From Azospirillum oleiclasticum (lineage in GTDB: Bacteria > Pseudomonadota > Alphaproteobacteria > Azospirillales > Azospirillaceae): a stretch of 64,000 bases of DNA. Both the position numbers and the translations under genes were made by a program. This document shows, piece by piece, positions 41,442 through 55,585 of the stretch. How positions within the stretch are numbered: the stretch's first letter is position 1; every line of letters starts with the position of its first letter. Under the pieces are notes generated by a model. The model was given only the letters and a program-made list of their open reading frames with translations, had not been told where the DNA came from and did no database searches. The stretch lies in NCBI RefSeq assembly GCF_013423485.1, contig NZ_JABFFR010000011.1:62001-126000 (forward strand). The letters are read 5' to 3'.

Positions 41442-42623
41442 ATGACAACCCTCCCTCTCTCCTCCCGGCTGCCGGAAGACGCGGCGCGCGCCGTCCTTCT
41501 GGGCCGCGCCTGGAACCCGCGGGTCGGCGGACCCGCCGTGGTCACCGTGCGTGACGGCGTCGTCTACGACATCACCTCGGCGCAAGCGCCCACCGTGCGG
41601 GACGTCTGCGAGATGGACGACCCAGCCGCCTGGGTCCGGGACGCGGCGGGCGAGGCGCTGGGGTCCTTCGCGGATCTCGCCGCGAACGCCGACGAGGCCG
41701 CGCGCGATCCCGGCAAGCCCTGGCTGCTGGCGCCGATCGACCTCCAGGCGGTCAAGGCGTCCGGCGTCACCTTCGTGGTCAGCCTGCTGGAGCGGGTGAT
41801 CGAGGAGCAGGCCAAGGGCGCGCCGGAGAAGGCCGCGGAGATCCGCGGCGAGATCGGCCGGCTGATCGGCGACGACCTCTCCAACCTCAAGCCGGGATCG
41901 CCGGAGGCCATGGCGATCAAGGAACGGCTGATCGCGCGCGGCGTCTGGTCCCAGTATCTGGAGGTCGGCATCGGCCCGGACGCGGAGATCTTCACCAAGG
42001 CACAGCCGATGTCGTCGGTGGGCACGGGGGCGCGCATCGGCATCCACCCGATCTCCACCTGGAACAACCCCGAGCCGGAGGTGGCGTTGGCGGTCAACAG
42101 CCGGGGCACGGTGGTCGGCGCCACGCTCGGCAACGACGTGAACCTGCGGGATGTGGAGGGGCGCTCAGCCCTGCTGCTCGGCAAGGCCAAGGACAACAAC
42201 GCCAGCTGCTCCGTCGGCCCCTTCCTGCGGCTGTTCGACGGCACCTTCACGCTCGACGACGTCCGCAAGGCCGAGGTGGCGCTGCGGGTCGAGGGGCCCG
42301 AGGGCTATGTGCTGGACGGGGGCAGCTCGATCAGCCAGATCAGCCGGGATCCGGCCGATCTGGTGGCCGCGACCATCAACGCCAACCACCAGTATCCGGA
42401 CGGCTTCGTCCTCTTCCTGGGGACGATGTACGCGCCGGTCGAGGACCGCGACGAGCCGGGCGGCGGCTTCACCCACAAGATCGGAGATGTGGTGACCATC
42501 TCCACCGCGACGCTCGGCGCCCTGTCCAACCGGGTCCACCATTCGCAGGATTGCGCGCCCTGGACCTTCGGCACGTCGCACCTGATGCGCAATCTGGCGG
42601 CGCGCGGCCTGCTGGGGGCATAG
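41442..42623 (+). CDS. FAH-family protein, 2-keto-3-deoxypentonate dehydratase (XylX)-like
   Basis: 393 residues. The C-terminal two thirds are a fumarylacetoacetate-hydrolase fold: SSVGTGARIGIHPISTWNNPEPEVALAVNSRG, GATLGNDVNLRDVEGRSALLLGKAKDNNASCSVGPF. The long N-terminal extension and these blocks match the XylX type, which dehydrates 2-keto-3-deoxyxylonate to 2-oxoglutarate semialdehyde in the Weimberg pathway. With the IlvD/Edd enzyme just upstream it would complete the lower half of a pentonate route. No strong ribosome site is visible before ATG 41442. It ends 10 bp before the convergent LysR gene. Confidence 0.85.
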   Translation: MTTLPLSSRLPEDAARAVLLGRAWNPRVGGPAVVTVRDGVVYDITSAQAPTVRDVCEMDDPAAWVRDAAGEALGSFADLAANADEAARDPGKPWLLAPIDLQAVKASGVTFVVSLLERVIEEQAKGAPEKAAEIRGEIGRLIGDDLSNLKPGSPEAMAIKERLIARGVWSQYLEVGIGPDAEIFTKAQPMSSVGTGARIGIHPISTWNNPEPEVALAVNSRGTVVGATLGNDVNLRDVEGRSALLLGKAKDNNASCSVGPFLRLFDGTFTLDDVRKAEVALRVEGPEGYVLDGGSSISQISRDPADLVAATINANHQYPDGFVLFLGTMYAPVEDRDEPGGGFTHKIGDVVTISTATLGALSNRVHHSQDCAPWTFGTSHLMRNLAARGLLGA

Positions 42624-42633
42624 CTTCCGGCGC

Positions 42634-43545
42634 TCACCCTTCCGCGGCGAGCCCGGCCAGCCGGGCCCGCAGGCGCGGCACGGCCCAGTCCATGAAGCAG
42701 CGGACCTTCAGCGGCAGCAGTTCGGCCTCCTGGTAGAGGAGGTTGACCGGCAGCGGTTCCGGCGCGAAGTCCGGCAGCAACTCCCGCAGCCGGCCCGACC
42801 GCACCTCGTCCGCCACCTGGTAGGACAGGACGCGGATGATGCCGACATCCGCCAGGGCCGCCTGGATGGCCGCCTCCGTCGTGTTGACGGCCATCCTCGC
42901 GCGCGGTTCGACGGCGAAGGCGGCGCTGTCCCGCCGGTAGCGCCATTCCGGGGCGTTGGCGAAGCCCTGGAAGCTGATGCCGTCATGCTCGGCCAGATCC
43001 TCCGGCCGCTGGGGCACGCCGCGCCGGGCGAGATAGGCGGGGCTGGCGCAGATGATCCGCCGCACGGCGCCGACCCGCGTGGCGATCAGCGCGCTGTCCG
43101 CCAGATGCCCGATGCGTAGGGCGACATCGATGTGCTCCTCCGCCAGACTGATCTGCCGGTCGGCCAGCATGAGCCGCAGATTGATTTCCGGCTGCTCCGC
43201 CAGGAAACCGAGCGCCACGGGCAGGAGATGGCGTTGACCGAAGGCGACCGGTGCGGTGACATGCAAGGCGCCACGCGGTGCGGTGCGTTCGCCGGCGGCC
43301 TCGCGCTCGGCATCCTCCACCTGCTTGAGGATCATCCGGGAGGCGGCGACATAGGCCCGCCCCGCATCGGTCAAAGCCAGTCCGCGGCTGGTGCGGACGA
43401 CCAGCCGCGTGCCCAGATGCTGTTCGAGCTCTGCCACCTTGCGGCTGACCGTCGCCAGCGGGGACCGCAACCGCCGCGCGCCGGCCGAAAGACTGCCGGC
43501 CTCGACGACGGCCAGCAGCACCGACATTGCCTCGAACCGGTCCAT
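42634..43545 (-). CDS. LysR-family transcriptional regulator
   Basis: 303 residues. Winged helix FEAMSVLLAVVEAGSLSAGARRLRSPLATVSRKVAELEQHLGTRLVVRTSRGLALTDAGRAYV, then an effector domain with RGALHVTAPVAFGQRHLLPVALGFL, SLAEEHIDVALRIGHLADSALIATRVG and VNLLYQEAELLPLKVRCFMDW. It belongs to the large AaeR/DsdC-like group that usually regulates a divergent neighbour, here the exported metallo-hydrolase at 43687. The 141-bp spacer holds no clear long palindrome that I can support. Confidence 0.9.
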   Translation of the reverse strand: MDRFEAMSVLLAVVEAGSLSAGARRLRSPLATVSRKVAELEQHLGTRLVVRTSRGLALTDAGRAYVAASRMILKQVEDAEREAAGERTAPRGALHVTAPVAFGQRHLLPVALGFLAEQPEINLRLMLADRQISLAEEHIDVALRIGHLADSALIATRVGAVRRIICASPAYLARRGVPQRPEDLAEHDGISFQGFANAPEWRYRRDSAAFAVEPRARMAVNTTEAAIQAALADVGIIRVLSYQVADEVRSGRLRELLPDFAPEPLPVNLLYQEAELLPLKVRCFMDWAVPRLRARLAGLAAEG

Positions 43546-43686
43546 CCCGCCTTCCGCAATTCGAGAGGATGACTCCCAGAACCGCAGAATACTGGCACGG
43601 GTACGAATGTCCTAGCTTTACCCGGCGACGGGGGGGACCGGTTGGAAGCGGTCTCCCGGCCCGTCGGTGACCGGATGGAGGACGTC

Positions 43687-44667
43687 ATGACTGATTTGTC
43701 CCGCCGTGCCTTTGCGGGCGGTGTTTCCCTCGGCATCATCGGGGGCGGCCTGATGCCGCTCCTCGGCCCGGCCGCAAGCGCCGCCGCGGCCGCGACGGCC
43801 GCTGCCACCCCGGCTCGCGTGACGCCGCTGGCGCAGATCCGGATCGGGCGCTTCACCGTGACCGCGCTCACGGACGGCTATGCCGACATGCCCTACAATT
43901 TCTTCCCCGGCCGCACGGCCGCCCAGGTCGAGCAGGCCGCGAAGACGCAGCACACGGCGCGGCCGAGCGGTGTGCGCTTCGTGTTCAACCAGTATCTGAT
44001 CGAGGACGGCGAACGCCGCGTCCTGCTCGACACCGGGCCGGCCGGCTCCATCGGCCAAACGGGGGCGCTGCCGCAGGCGTTCACAGCACTCGGCCTGCGC
44101 CGCGACCAGATCGACGCGGTGATCGTCACCCACATGCACCAGGACCACATGGGCGGTCTGGTGATCGGCGGGCAGAACAACTACCCCAACGCCGAGCTCT
44201 ACATCGACCGCCGCGACGTCACCCACTGGACCGACCCGGCCAAGCGCGCGGGAGCGCCCGACTACCTCCAGACCAGCTTCCGCATGTCGTCGGAGGTGGT
44301 CCGCCTCTATCCCCGGCTGCAGGCGATCGACGGGGAACGCGAGATCGTTCGCGGCATCTCCATCGTCGACCTGACCGGCCATACGCCCGGCCACATCGGC
44401 GTGCGGATCGAGGATGCCGGCCAGAGCCTCATCATGGTGTCGGACATGCTCTTCCCGGTGGTGCATCCGGCCGCCACCGACGTCGGCTTCCTGTTCGAAC
44501 AGGACCCGGCGGCGGCGAAGGCCATGCGCGACCGCTTCCTGCCGGCCGCCGCGTCGGAGGGCGCGCTGATCGCGGCGACCCATATGCCCTTCCCGGGGCT
44601 GGGCCGCATCGTGTCCGACCGGGGGCAGTTGCGCTGGCAGGTCGCGGACTGGGCGATGCAGACCTGA
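43687..44667 (+). CDS. Exported metallo-beta-lactamase-fold hydrolase
   Basis: 326 residues. A Tat-type signal (LSRRAFAGGVSLGIIGGGLMPLLGPAASAA) precedes the MBL fold. The zinc motif is HMHQDHMGG (H-x-H-x-D-H), with a later LTGHTPGHIGVRIE His, VSDMLFP Asp and AATHMPFPGLG His, so a two-zinc site looks complete. This subfamily includes lactonases that degrade acyl-homoserine lactones, but also other ester hydrolases; activity cannot be assigned. ATG 43687 has GGAGG seven bases upstream. It is divergent from LysR, and the PNPOx-like gene follows 50 bp later. Confidence 0.87.
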   Translation: MTDLSRRAFAGGVSLGIIGGGLMPLLGPAASAAAAATAAATPARVTPLAQIRIGRFTVTALTDGYADMPYNFFPGRTAAQVEQAAKTQHTARPSGVRFVFNQYLIEDGERRVLLDTGPAGSIGQTGALPQAFTALGLRRDQIDAVIVTHMHQDHMGGLVIGGQNNYPNAELYIDRRDVTHWTDPAKRAGAPDYLQTSFRMSSEVVRLYPRLQAIDGEREIVRGISIVDLTGHTPGHIGVRIEDAGQSLIMVSDMLFPVVHPAATDVGFLFEQDPAAAKAMRDRFLPAAASEGALIAATHMPFPGLGRIVSDRGQLRWQVADWAMQT

Positions 44668-44717
44668 ACCGAACCGGCTGCCATGCCGGGTCCTGAACAC
44701 GAGGAGCATGCACCATC

Positions 44718-45374
<657 letters not shown>

Positions 45375-45395
45375 CCGGCCGCCGCCCTGCCCTCC

Positions 45396-46585
45396 TCAAG
45401 TCCGCCGCTGGTTGTAGACGTCGAGGCAGACGGCGCCCAGAAGCACGAGGCCCTTGATGACCTGCTGGTAGTCGATGCCGATGCCGAGGATCGACATGCC
45501 GTTGTTCATCACGCCCATGATCAGGGCGCCGATCACCGCACCGCCGACCTTGCCGACGCCGCCATAGGCCGAGGCGCCGCCGATGAAGCAGGCGGCGATG
45601 ACGTCCAGCTCGAAGCCCAGCCCCGCCTTCGGCGTCGCGGTGTTGAGCCGGGCCGCGAAGACCAGTCCGGCGAGGGCCGCCAGCACACCCATGTTGACGA
45701 AGGTGAGGAAGGTCAGCCGCTCCGCCTTGATGCCGGAAAGCCGCGCCGCCTTGGCGTTGCCGCCCACCGCGTAGATCTGCCGGCCGACCACCGTACGCGC
45801 GGTGACGAAGGCGTACAGCGCGATCAGCGCCGTCATGATGACCAGCACGTTGGGCAGCCCGCGGTGCGACGCGATGAGATACGCGAAGTACACGACGACG
45901 GCGAACACCAGCAGGTTCTTGCCCAGAAAGAAGCCGTAGGGCTCGGTCTCCACGCCATGGCTTTCCCGAAGCGCGCGCGCGCGGTGGTTGAGGTACACCA
46001 GGGCAAGCGCCAGCAGCGCGCCGATGGCCAGCGAGGTGGGGTAGAGCCCTTCGAACCCCGGCAGCAGTTCCGGGATGAAGCCGGACGACAGCTTCTGGAA
46101 GGTCGGCGGGAACGGCCCCACCGACTGCCCCTGGAGCAGCGCCAGCGCCAGCCCCTTGAACACCAGCATGCCGGCCAGCGTGACGATGAAGGACGGGATG
46201 CGGAAATAGGCCACCCAGTAACCTTGCGCCGCCCCGATCAGGCCGCCGACGGCCAGGCAGATCAGCGCCGCCGGGACGAAGTGCAGCCCCATGCGCACCA
46301 TCAGCACCGCCGCCACCGCCCCGATGAAACCGGCGACCGACCCCACCGACAGGTCGATGTGCCCGGTGACGATCACCAGCAGCATGCCCAGTGCCATGAT
46401 GACGATGTAGCTGTTCTGCAGCACCAGATTGGTCAGGTTCAGCGGCCGCAGCAGCGTGCCGTCGGTGGCAACCTGGAAGAAGATCATGATGGCGAACAGC
46501 GACAGCAGCATGCCGTATTCGCGCAGGCTGCTCTTGAGAAGGCCGGCGTGCTGCCGCGTCTCGGGCAGGGGAAGGGTCTTGTCGC

Positions 46586-46589
<4 letters not shown>
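45396..46589 (-). CDS. gguB: GguB, sugar ABC transporter permease
   Basis: 397 residues and about ten hydrophobic segments, the size of a XylH/GguB permease. Landmarks are ALGMLLVIVTGHIDLSVGSVAGFIGAVAAV, RIPSFIVTLAGMLVFKGLALALLQG, AVGGNAKAARLSGIKAERLTFLTFVNMG and CFIGGASAYGGVGKVGGAVIGALIMGVMNNG. With gguA and chvE it forms a monosaccharide uptake system of the inner membrane. Its start overlaps the gguA stop by 4 bp (ATGA). The PNPOx-like gene ends 21 bp away on the other strand. Confidence 0.93.
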
Positions 46590-48133
<1,544 letters not shown>

Positions 48134-48157
48134 TCCGGTCGGCCCCTCTCCGGCGAT

Positions 48158-48195
48158 CCGCCGCGGCCGGCACCCGCACCGGCCGGCCGCGGCGG
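48158..48195 (-). repeat. Intercistronic hairpin between chvE and gguA
   Basis: CCGCCGCGGCCGG (48158-48170) pairs perfectly with CCGGCCGCGGCGG (48183-48195) across 12 nt. Hairpins here usually protect the abundant binding-protein message and lower expression of the membrane genes behind it. Confidence 0.65.
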
Positions 48196-48201
48196 CTGGA
48201 T

Positions 48202-49263
48202 TCAGTTGATCTGGCTCTTCTTGTAGTAGCCGCTGCCGATCAGCACCGATTCCCAGTTCGACTTGTCCACGACCACCGGCTTCAGCAGGTAGGAGGGGAC
48301 AACCTTGACCCCGTTGTTGTAGGTCGTGGTGTCGTTGACCGGCACCGGCTTGCCGCTCATCATCGCATCGACCATGTCGGCCGCGACGCGGGCGAGTTCG
48401 CGGGTGTCCTTGAAGATCGTCGTGGACTGCTCGCCGGCGAGGATCGACTTGACCGAGGGGACCTCGGCGTCCTGGCCGCTGACCACCGGCATCTTCATGC
48501 CGCCGCTGCCGTAGCCTACGCCCTTGAGGGAGGACAGGATGCCGATCGACAGCCCGTCGTAGGGCGACAGCACGGCGTCGAGCTTGGCGTTGCTGTAATA
48601 GGCGCTCAGCAGATTGTCCATGCGGGCCTGCGCGGTGGCGCCGTCCCAGCGCAGGGTGGACACCTTGTCCATGCCCATCTGGCCGCTGCGCACCACCAGC
48701 TTGCCGCCGTCGATCAGCGGCTTCAGCACCGACATGGCGCCGTTGTAGAAGAAATAGGCGTTGTTGTCGTCGGGCGAGCCGCCGAACAGCTCGATGGTGA
48801 ACGGCCCCTTGGCGTCCGGCAGCCCCAGCGCCTTGACGATGGATTCCGCCTGCTGCACCCCGACCTGGAAATTGTCGAAGGTGGCGTAGTAATCGACGTT
48901 GGGCGTGTCGCGGATCAGCCGGTCGTAGGCGATGACCTTGATCCCGCGCGAGGACGCCTGGCGCAGCACGTCGGACAGGGTGGTGCCGTCGATCGAGGCG
49001 ATCACCAGCGCCTTCACCCCCTTGGTCACCATGTTCTCGATCTGCGAGAGCTGGTTGGGGATGTCGTCCTCGGCGTATTGCAGGTCGGCGGCGAAGCCGC
49101 GCTCCTTCAGCGCCTTGACCATGTTGTCGCCGTCGGCGATCCAGCGGGCCGAGGATTTGGTCGGCATGGCGATGCCGATGGTCCCCTTGTCCTGGGCCAG
49201 CGCGCTGCCGGCAAGGGCGGTGCCGACCAGGAATACGGAAAACAGCGTCTTGAGCGTGCGCAT
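48202..49263 (-). CDS. chvE: ChvE/SbpA, periplasmic monosaccharide-binding protein
   Basis: 353 residues with a Sec signal ([26 protein letters not shown]). The mature protein follows Agrobacterium ChvE and Azospirillum Sbp[92 protein letters not shown] and [20 protein letters not shown]. ChvE-type proteins bind arabinose, galactose and related sugars for transport and chemotaxis. It lies after araB in the same direction (61 bp gap), linking it to L-arabinose use. Confidence 0.95.
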   Translation of the reverse strand: MRTLKTLFSVFLVGTALAGSALAQDKGTIGIAMPTKSSARWIADGDNMVKALKERGFAADLQYAEDDIPNQLSQIENMVTKGVKALVIASIDGTTLSDVLRQASSRGIKVIAYDRLIRDTPNVDYYATFDNFQVGVQQAESIVKALGLPDAKGPFTIELFGGSPDDNNAYFFYNGAMSVLKPLIDGGKLVVRSGQMGMDKVSTLRWDGATAQARMDNLLSAYYSNAKLDAVLSPYDGLSIGILSSLKGVGYGSGGMKMPVVSGQDAEVPSVKSILAGEQSTTIFKDTRELARVAADMVDAMMSGKPVPVNDTTTYNNGVKVVPSYLLKPVVVDKSNWESVLIGSGYYKKSQIN

Positions 49264-49324
49264 GGTTCTGCTCCCGATTTTCTTATGATGGCGTTGTGCT
49301 GTCGTTTTTGCCGGGTGGCCTGGG

Positions 49325-50218
49325 TCAGCCGTCGCCCAGGCGGACCCGCGGTTCCGGTCGGCCCCGGACGCCGGGGTCGAGAAGAAAGGTCAGGCCGTGC
49401 TGCGGGTCGGCCTCGCGCGCCGCCGCGTCCATGCCCTCGTAGGCGGAGGTGACCAGCAGGCGGCCGAAGTCGCGCCCGACAAAGACCGGGCAGCTCGCCT
49501 GGAGCGCCGGCACCGCCAGCGTCCGCACCCGGTCGCCCACCGGCGTGTAGGCATCGACGCAGGCCGCGCCCCAGCGGGCGCACCAGATCAGCCCCTCTGC
49601 GTCGACCACGGCGCCATCCAGGCCACCCGCACCGTCGTGTTGGTGGAGCGTCGCCGGCTCGCCCACCGGAAGCCCGGTGGACGGATCGACCGCCACCCGG
49701 AACAGCCGGTTCGTCGGCGAGTCCGTGAAATAGGCGGTGGCGCCGTCGGGCGCGAAACAGATGGCGTTGGGGATGGTGATCCGGTCGTAGAGGCGGTGCA
49801 GCACCCCGCCCTGCAAGGCGTGGATGGTGCCGGCCCCCGCCTCCGCCTGCCGCCCCATGGTGCCGATCCAGAATGTGCCGGAGGGATGGACCCGGGCATC
49901 GTTGGAGCGGGTGGCGGGGTTGTCGGCCTCCAGCGGAAGGAACAGGGTCAGGCGACCGCCGGCGACATCGCGCCGGTACAGCCCGTCCTCCGCCACCAGA
50001 AGCTGGCTCCCATCGTCCACATAGGCGAGCGCGCTCGCCATCACCGGCAGGGTGTGGACGACCACCCCGCCGGAGCCGAGCCGCGCCTCGAACAGGCGGC
50101 GCTCCAGGATGTCGAACCACCAGGCCGTGTCGCTCGCCGCGTCGTAGGCCGGCCCCTCCCCCAGGTGGCAGCGGTGCTCCCCGAGGACCGCCACCGGGAC
50201 CCGCTCAATGGTTGTCAC
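49325..50218 (-). CDS. araB: L-arabinolactonase (SMP-30/gluconolactonase/LRE family)
   Basis: 297 residues of the SMP-30 six-bladed propeller family. Metal ligands are visible as the early Glu in [10 protein letters not shown], the Asn in [12 protein letters not shown] and the Asp in [31 protein letters not shown] is the substrate-side loop. It opens L-arabino-lactone to L-arabonate. The assignment rests on its place between araC and chvE. It overlaps the araC 3' end by 14 bp. The symbol follows the Azospirillum brasilense naming, in which araB is not ribulokinase. Confidence 0.88.
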   Translation of the reverse strand: MTTIERVPVAVLGEHRCHLGEGPAYDAASDTAWWFDILERRLFEARLGSGGVVVHTLPVMASALAYVDDGSQLLVAEDGLYRRDVAGGRLTLFLPLEADNPATRSNDARVHPSGTFWIGTMGRQAEAGAGTIHALQGGVLHRLYDRITIPNAICFAPDGATAYFTDSPTNRLFRVAVDPSTGLPVGEPATLHQHDGAGGLDGAVVDAEGLIWCARWGAACVDAYTPVGDRVRTLAVPALQASCPVFVGRDFGRLLVTSAYEGMDAAAREADPQHGLTFLLDPGVRGRPEPRVRLGDG

Positions 50219-52000
50219 GGGGGATCCCCTTGGTCTGGGCGATGCGCCGGTAGCGCACCGCGGGCTCCAGAACCGCCCCGGTCTCGAGCTGTCCGACGAG
50301 GCTGCGCTGGATCTCCTGCCACGGGGTCTGGTGGTCGGGGTAGGGGTAGCCGCCTGCCGCCTCCAGCGCGTTGCGGCGCTCCGTCAGCTCCTCGTCAGGG
50401 ACGAGCATGTCGACACGGCCCGCCCTCAGGTCGATGCGCACCCGGTCGCCGCTGCGCAGCAGGGCGAGCCCGCCTCCGGCCGCCGCCTCCGGCGAGGCGT
50501 TGAGGATCGAGGGCGAGCCGGAGGTGCCCGACTGCCGCCCGTCGCCGATGCAGGGCAGCGCCGCGATCCCCGCCTTCAGCAGATAGTCGGGTGCGCGCAT
50601 GTTCACCACCTCGGCCGCGCCCGGATAGCCGATGGGGCCGGCCCCGCGCATGAACAGCACGCAGGTCTCGTCGATGGACAGCGCCGGGTCGTCGATGCGG
50701 GCGTGGTAGTCCTCCGGCCCGTCGAACACGACGGCGCGCCCCTCGAAGGCGTCCGGATCCTCCGGGTTGGACAGGTAGCGCGTGCGGAACTCCTCCGAGA
50801 TCACGCTCGTCTTCATGATGGCGGAGTCGAAGAGGTTGCCACGCAGGACGCGGAAGCCGGCCCGCTCCTTCAGCGGCCGGCCGTAGGGGCGGATGACCGC
50901 CTCGTCCAGGATCGCCGCACCGCGGCAGTTGTCACCGATGCTGTGGCCGTTGACGGTCAGCGCGTCCTCGGCGATCAGCCCCTGACCCATCAACTGGTTC
51001 ACCACCGCGGGAACGCCGCCGGCGCGGTAGTAATCCTCCCCCAGATACTCGCCGGCCGGCTGGAGGTTGACCAGAAGCGGCACCTCCTCGCCATGGGTCT
51101 GCCAGTCGTCCACCGTCAGCTCGACACCCATGTGGCGGGCCAGCGCGTTGAGATGGATGGGGGCGTTGGTCGAACCACCGATGGCGGAGTTGACCCGGAT
51201 CGCGTTGAGGAAGGCCTCGCGGGTCAGGATGTCGGAGGGCTTCAGGTCCTCGTGCACCATCTCCACGATGCGCCGGCCGGTGCGGTAGGAGATCTCCTGC
51301 CGGTCGCGGTAGGGCGCGGGAATGGCCGCGGAACCCGGAAGCTGCATCCCCAGCGCCTCGGCCAGGGAGTTCATGGTGGTCGCCGTGCCCATGGTGTTGC
51401 AGTAGCCGGTCGACGGCGCCGACGACGCCACCAGCTTGAGGAAGCCGGCGTTGTCGATCTCGCCCGCCGCCAGCAGCTCGCGCGCCTTCCACACGATGGT
51501 GCCGGAGCCCGTGCGCTCGCCGCGGAACCAGCCGTTCAGCATCGGCCCCACCGACAGCGCGATGGCGGGGATGTTGACGGTGGCCGCCGCCATCAGGCAG
51601 GCGGGCGTGGTCTTGTCGCAGCCGATGGTCAGCACCACCCCGTCCAGCGGGTAGCCGTACAGCAGCTCCACCAGCCCGAGATAGGCGAGGTTGCGGTCGA
51701 GCCCGGCGGTCGGACGCTTGCCGGTCTCCTGGATCGGGTGGACCGGAAACTCGATGGCGATGCCGCCGGCCTCGCGGATGCCCTCGCGCACGCGGTGCGC
51801 CAGCTCCAGATGGTGGCGGTTGCAGGGCGACAGGTCGGACCCGGTCTGGGCGATGCCGATGATCGGCCGGCCCGATTGCAGCTCCTCCAGGCTCAGCCCG
51901 AAATTCATGTAGCGCTCCAGGTAGAGCGCCGTCATGTCGATGTTCGCGGCGTTGTCGAACCAGGCGCGCGAACGGAGCTTGCGGGGGGTGTCGGTCATCA

Positions 52001-52001
<1 letters not shown>
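50205..52001 (-). CDS. araC: L-arabonate dehydratase (IlvD/Edd family)
   Basis: 598 residues, very like the A. brasilense L-arabonate dehydratase branch. Blocks are [84 protein letters not shown] (iron-sulfur Cys), and [21 protein letters not shown]. It turns L-arabonate into L-2-keto-3-deoxyarabonate. The start is one of two consecutive ATGs (52001 or 51998), and the first shares a base with the araA stop. The paralogue at 39603 serves a different operon. Confidence 0.93.
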
Positions 52002-53865
<1,864 letters not shown>

Positions 53866-53879
53866 GCTTCGTCCTCTCC

Positions 53880-54602
53880 TCATCTGGCCGTGCCGTGGCG
53901 GCGCAGGCCGTTCATGATCACACCCGTCATCGCCGCCCCGGCGCGCCCGGCGTCGCCCGCCTCGATCGCATCGACGATGGCGGCGTGGGCGGTGATGGCG
54001 GTGCTGCGCGCGGTCTCCTCGACCGGGGCGCTGAGCAGGAAGGAGGCGCGCAGCGCCGCCTCGATCACCGCGCCCACCGAGCGCATGAACGGGTTTCCCG
54101 ACGCGTTGGCGACGGCGATGTGCAGTTGCAGGTCGCCGTCCGCGAAACCCACCGAATCCGACGGCTCGCGCGCCATGCGGGCGACCGCGGCGCGCATCGC
54201 GGCGAGGTCGGCAACGCTGCGGCGGCCGGCGGCGAGTTCGGCGGCCCGCGGCTCGACCGCCAGCCGGATCTCGGCAAGGTCGCGCAGGAAGCGGCCGTCG
54301 ATGCCGGCGTCCAGGTGCCACGCCAGCACGTCCGGGTCGAACATGTTCCACAGGCCGCGCTCGCGCACCACCGTGCCGACCTTGGCCTTGGTGCTGAGCA
54401 GCCCCTTGGCGACCAGCGTCTTCACCGCCTCGCGCAGCACGGGGCGTGAGACCCGGAAGAGCGCGGTCAGCTCCGCGTCGCCCGGCAGCTTGCAGCCCTC
54501 CGGGTAGCGGCCGGCGATGATGTCCACCCCGATGGAGCGCGCCACCTCCGCGTGGTTGGAGTGGGCGCGCCGGGTGGGGATGACGACGAGTTGGGATGTC
54601 AT
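53880..54602 (-). CDS. GntR-family regulator, FadR/FCD subfamily
   Basis: 240 residues. The N-terminal winged helix is HAEVARSIGVDIIAGRYPEGCKLPGDAELTALFRVSRPVLREAVKTLVAKGLLSTKAKVGTVV, followed by WNMFDPDVLAWHLDAG and an all-helical FCD ligand domain with metal-type residues DLQLHIAVANASGNPFM and ITAHAAIVDAIEAGD. FCD regulators usually bind sugar acids or keto acids. It sits between the ytf transporter and the ara enzyme genes and probably controls the whole operon through the inverted repeats near 59232-59284. Its start overlaps the yjfF stop by 4 bp. Confidence 0.9.
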   Translation of the reverse strand: MTSQLVVIPTRRAHSNHAEVARSIGVDIIAGRYPEGCKLPGDAELTALFRVSRPVLREAVKTLVAKGLLSTKAKVGTVVRERGLWNMFDPDVLAWHLDAGIDGRFLRDLAEIRLAVEPRAAELAAGRRSVADLAAMRAAVARMAREPSDSVGFADGDLQLHIAVANASGNPFMRSVGAVIEAALRASFLLSAPVEETARSTAITAHAAIVDAIEAGDAGRAGAAMTGVIMNGLRRHGTAR

Positions 54603-55585
54603 GCCGGTGCCACTCCCGCGGCCCGCCGGCGCGACCGTCGCCCGGCCAGACCGACCATCGATTGCTGGAACGCGATGAAGGCGAAGAGAAGGACGCCGGT
54701 CGCGATCTTGGTCCACCAGCTCGACAATGTCCCGTCGAAGGTGATGTAGGTGGCGATCAGCCCCTGGATCAGGACACCGATGAAGGTCCCGAACATGAAC
54801 CCCTGCCCGCCCGTCAGCAGCGTTCCGCCGATCACCACCGCGGCGATGGTGTCCAGCTCCACGCCCGTGGCCGCCAGCGAATTGCCCGACGAGGTGTAGA
54901 GCGAGAAGACGATGCCCGACAGGCCGGCCAGAAGGCTGGACAGCGTGTAGATCAGGATCGTGGTGCGGCCGACCCGCACCCCCATCAGCGCCGTCGCCGT
55001 CCGGTTGCCGCCGAGCGCGTAGACGGTGGCTCCGAAGCGCGTGACGTGCAGCAGCAGCCCGCCGGCCACGAACACCGCCAGCATGATCATGGCGATGACG
55101 GTCAACCGCCCGCCGCCCGGCAGCCGGATCGCGGCGTCCGGCAGGTCCGTGTAGAGGGCCGCGTCGATCGGGATCGATTCCGTGGACAGCAGGAAGCTGG
55201 CGCCGCGCGCCAGGAACATCCCGGCGAGCGTGACGATGAAGGGCGGCATCTCCAGGTGATGAATGACAGCCCCCATCGCCGCCCCGAAGGCGGCGCAGAC
55301 CACCAGCACCAGCGCGAAGGCGACCAGGGGCGGCAGCCCCGCCCGTTGGATGGCGAGCGCCAGGAACACCGTGGTGAAGCCGATCACCGAGCCGACCGAC
55401 AGGTCGATCCCGCCGGAGATGATGACGAACGTCATCCCGACCGCGACGATGCCGAGAAAGGCGTTGTCGGTCAGCAGGTTGAACACCACCCGCGTGGACA
55501 GGAAGTTGGGGAACTGCAGGCAGCACAGCGCGAAGCCGATCAGGAACACCGCCGTGGTGACGAGGACGGGCAGCAGGCGGTTCAT
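54599..55585 (-). CDS. yjfF: Sugar ABC transporter permease YjfF
   Basis: 328 residues with eight to ten membrane segments and YjfF landmarks: FPNFLSTRVVFNLLTDNAFLGIVAVGMTFVIISGGIDLSVGSVIGF, MPPFIVTLAGMFLARGASFLLS, YALGGNRTATALMGVRVGRTTILIY and GVELDTIAAVVIGGTLLTGGQG. It is one of two permeases of the YtfQRT-YjfF furanose importer (known for galactofuranose in E. coli). Four-base overlaps link it to ytfT before it and gntR behind it. Confidence 0.92.
   Translation of the reverse strand: MNRLLPVLVTTAVFLIGFALCCLQFPNFLSTRVVFNLLTDNAFLGIVAVGMTFVIISGGIDLSVGSVIGFTTVFLALAIQRAGLPPLVAFALVLVVCAAFGAAMGAVIHHLEMPPFIVTLAGMFLARGASFLLSTESIPIDAALYTDLPDAAIRLPGGGRLTVIAMIMLAVFVAGGLLLHVTRFGATVYALGGNRTATALMGVRVGRTTILIYTLSSLLAGLSGIVFSLYTSSGNSLAATGVELDTIAAVVIGGTLLTGGQGFMFGTFIGVLIQGLIATYITFDGTLSSWWTKIATGVLLFAFIAFQQSMVGLAGRRSRRRAAGVAPA

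Noticed and set aside
35425..42623. Membership of the second TRAP operon in the TetR regulon
   Set aside because: No ACTAAC-NN-GTTAGT site is present; the spacer holds LacI-type operators instead.
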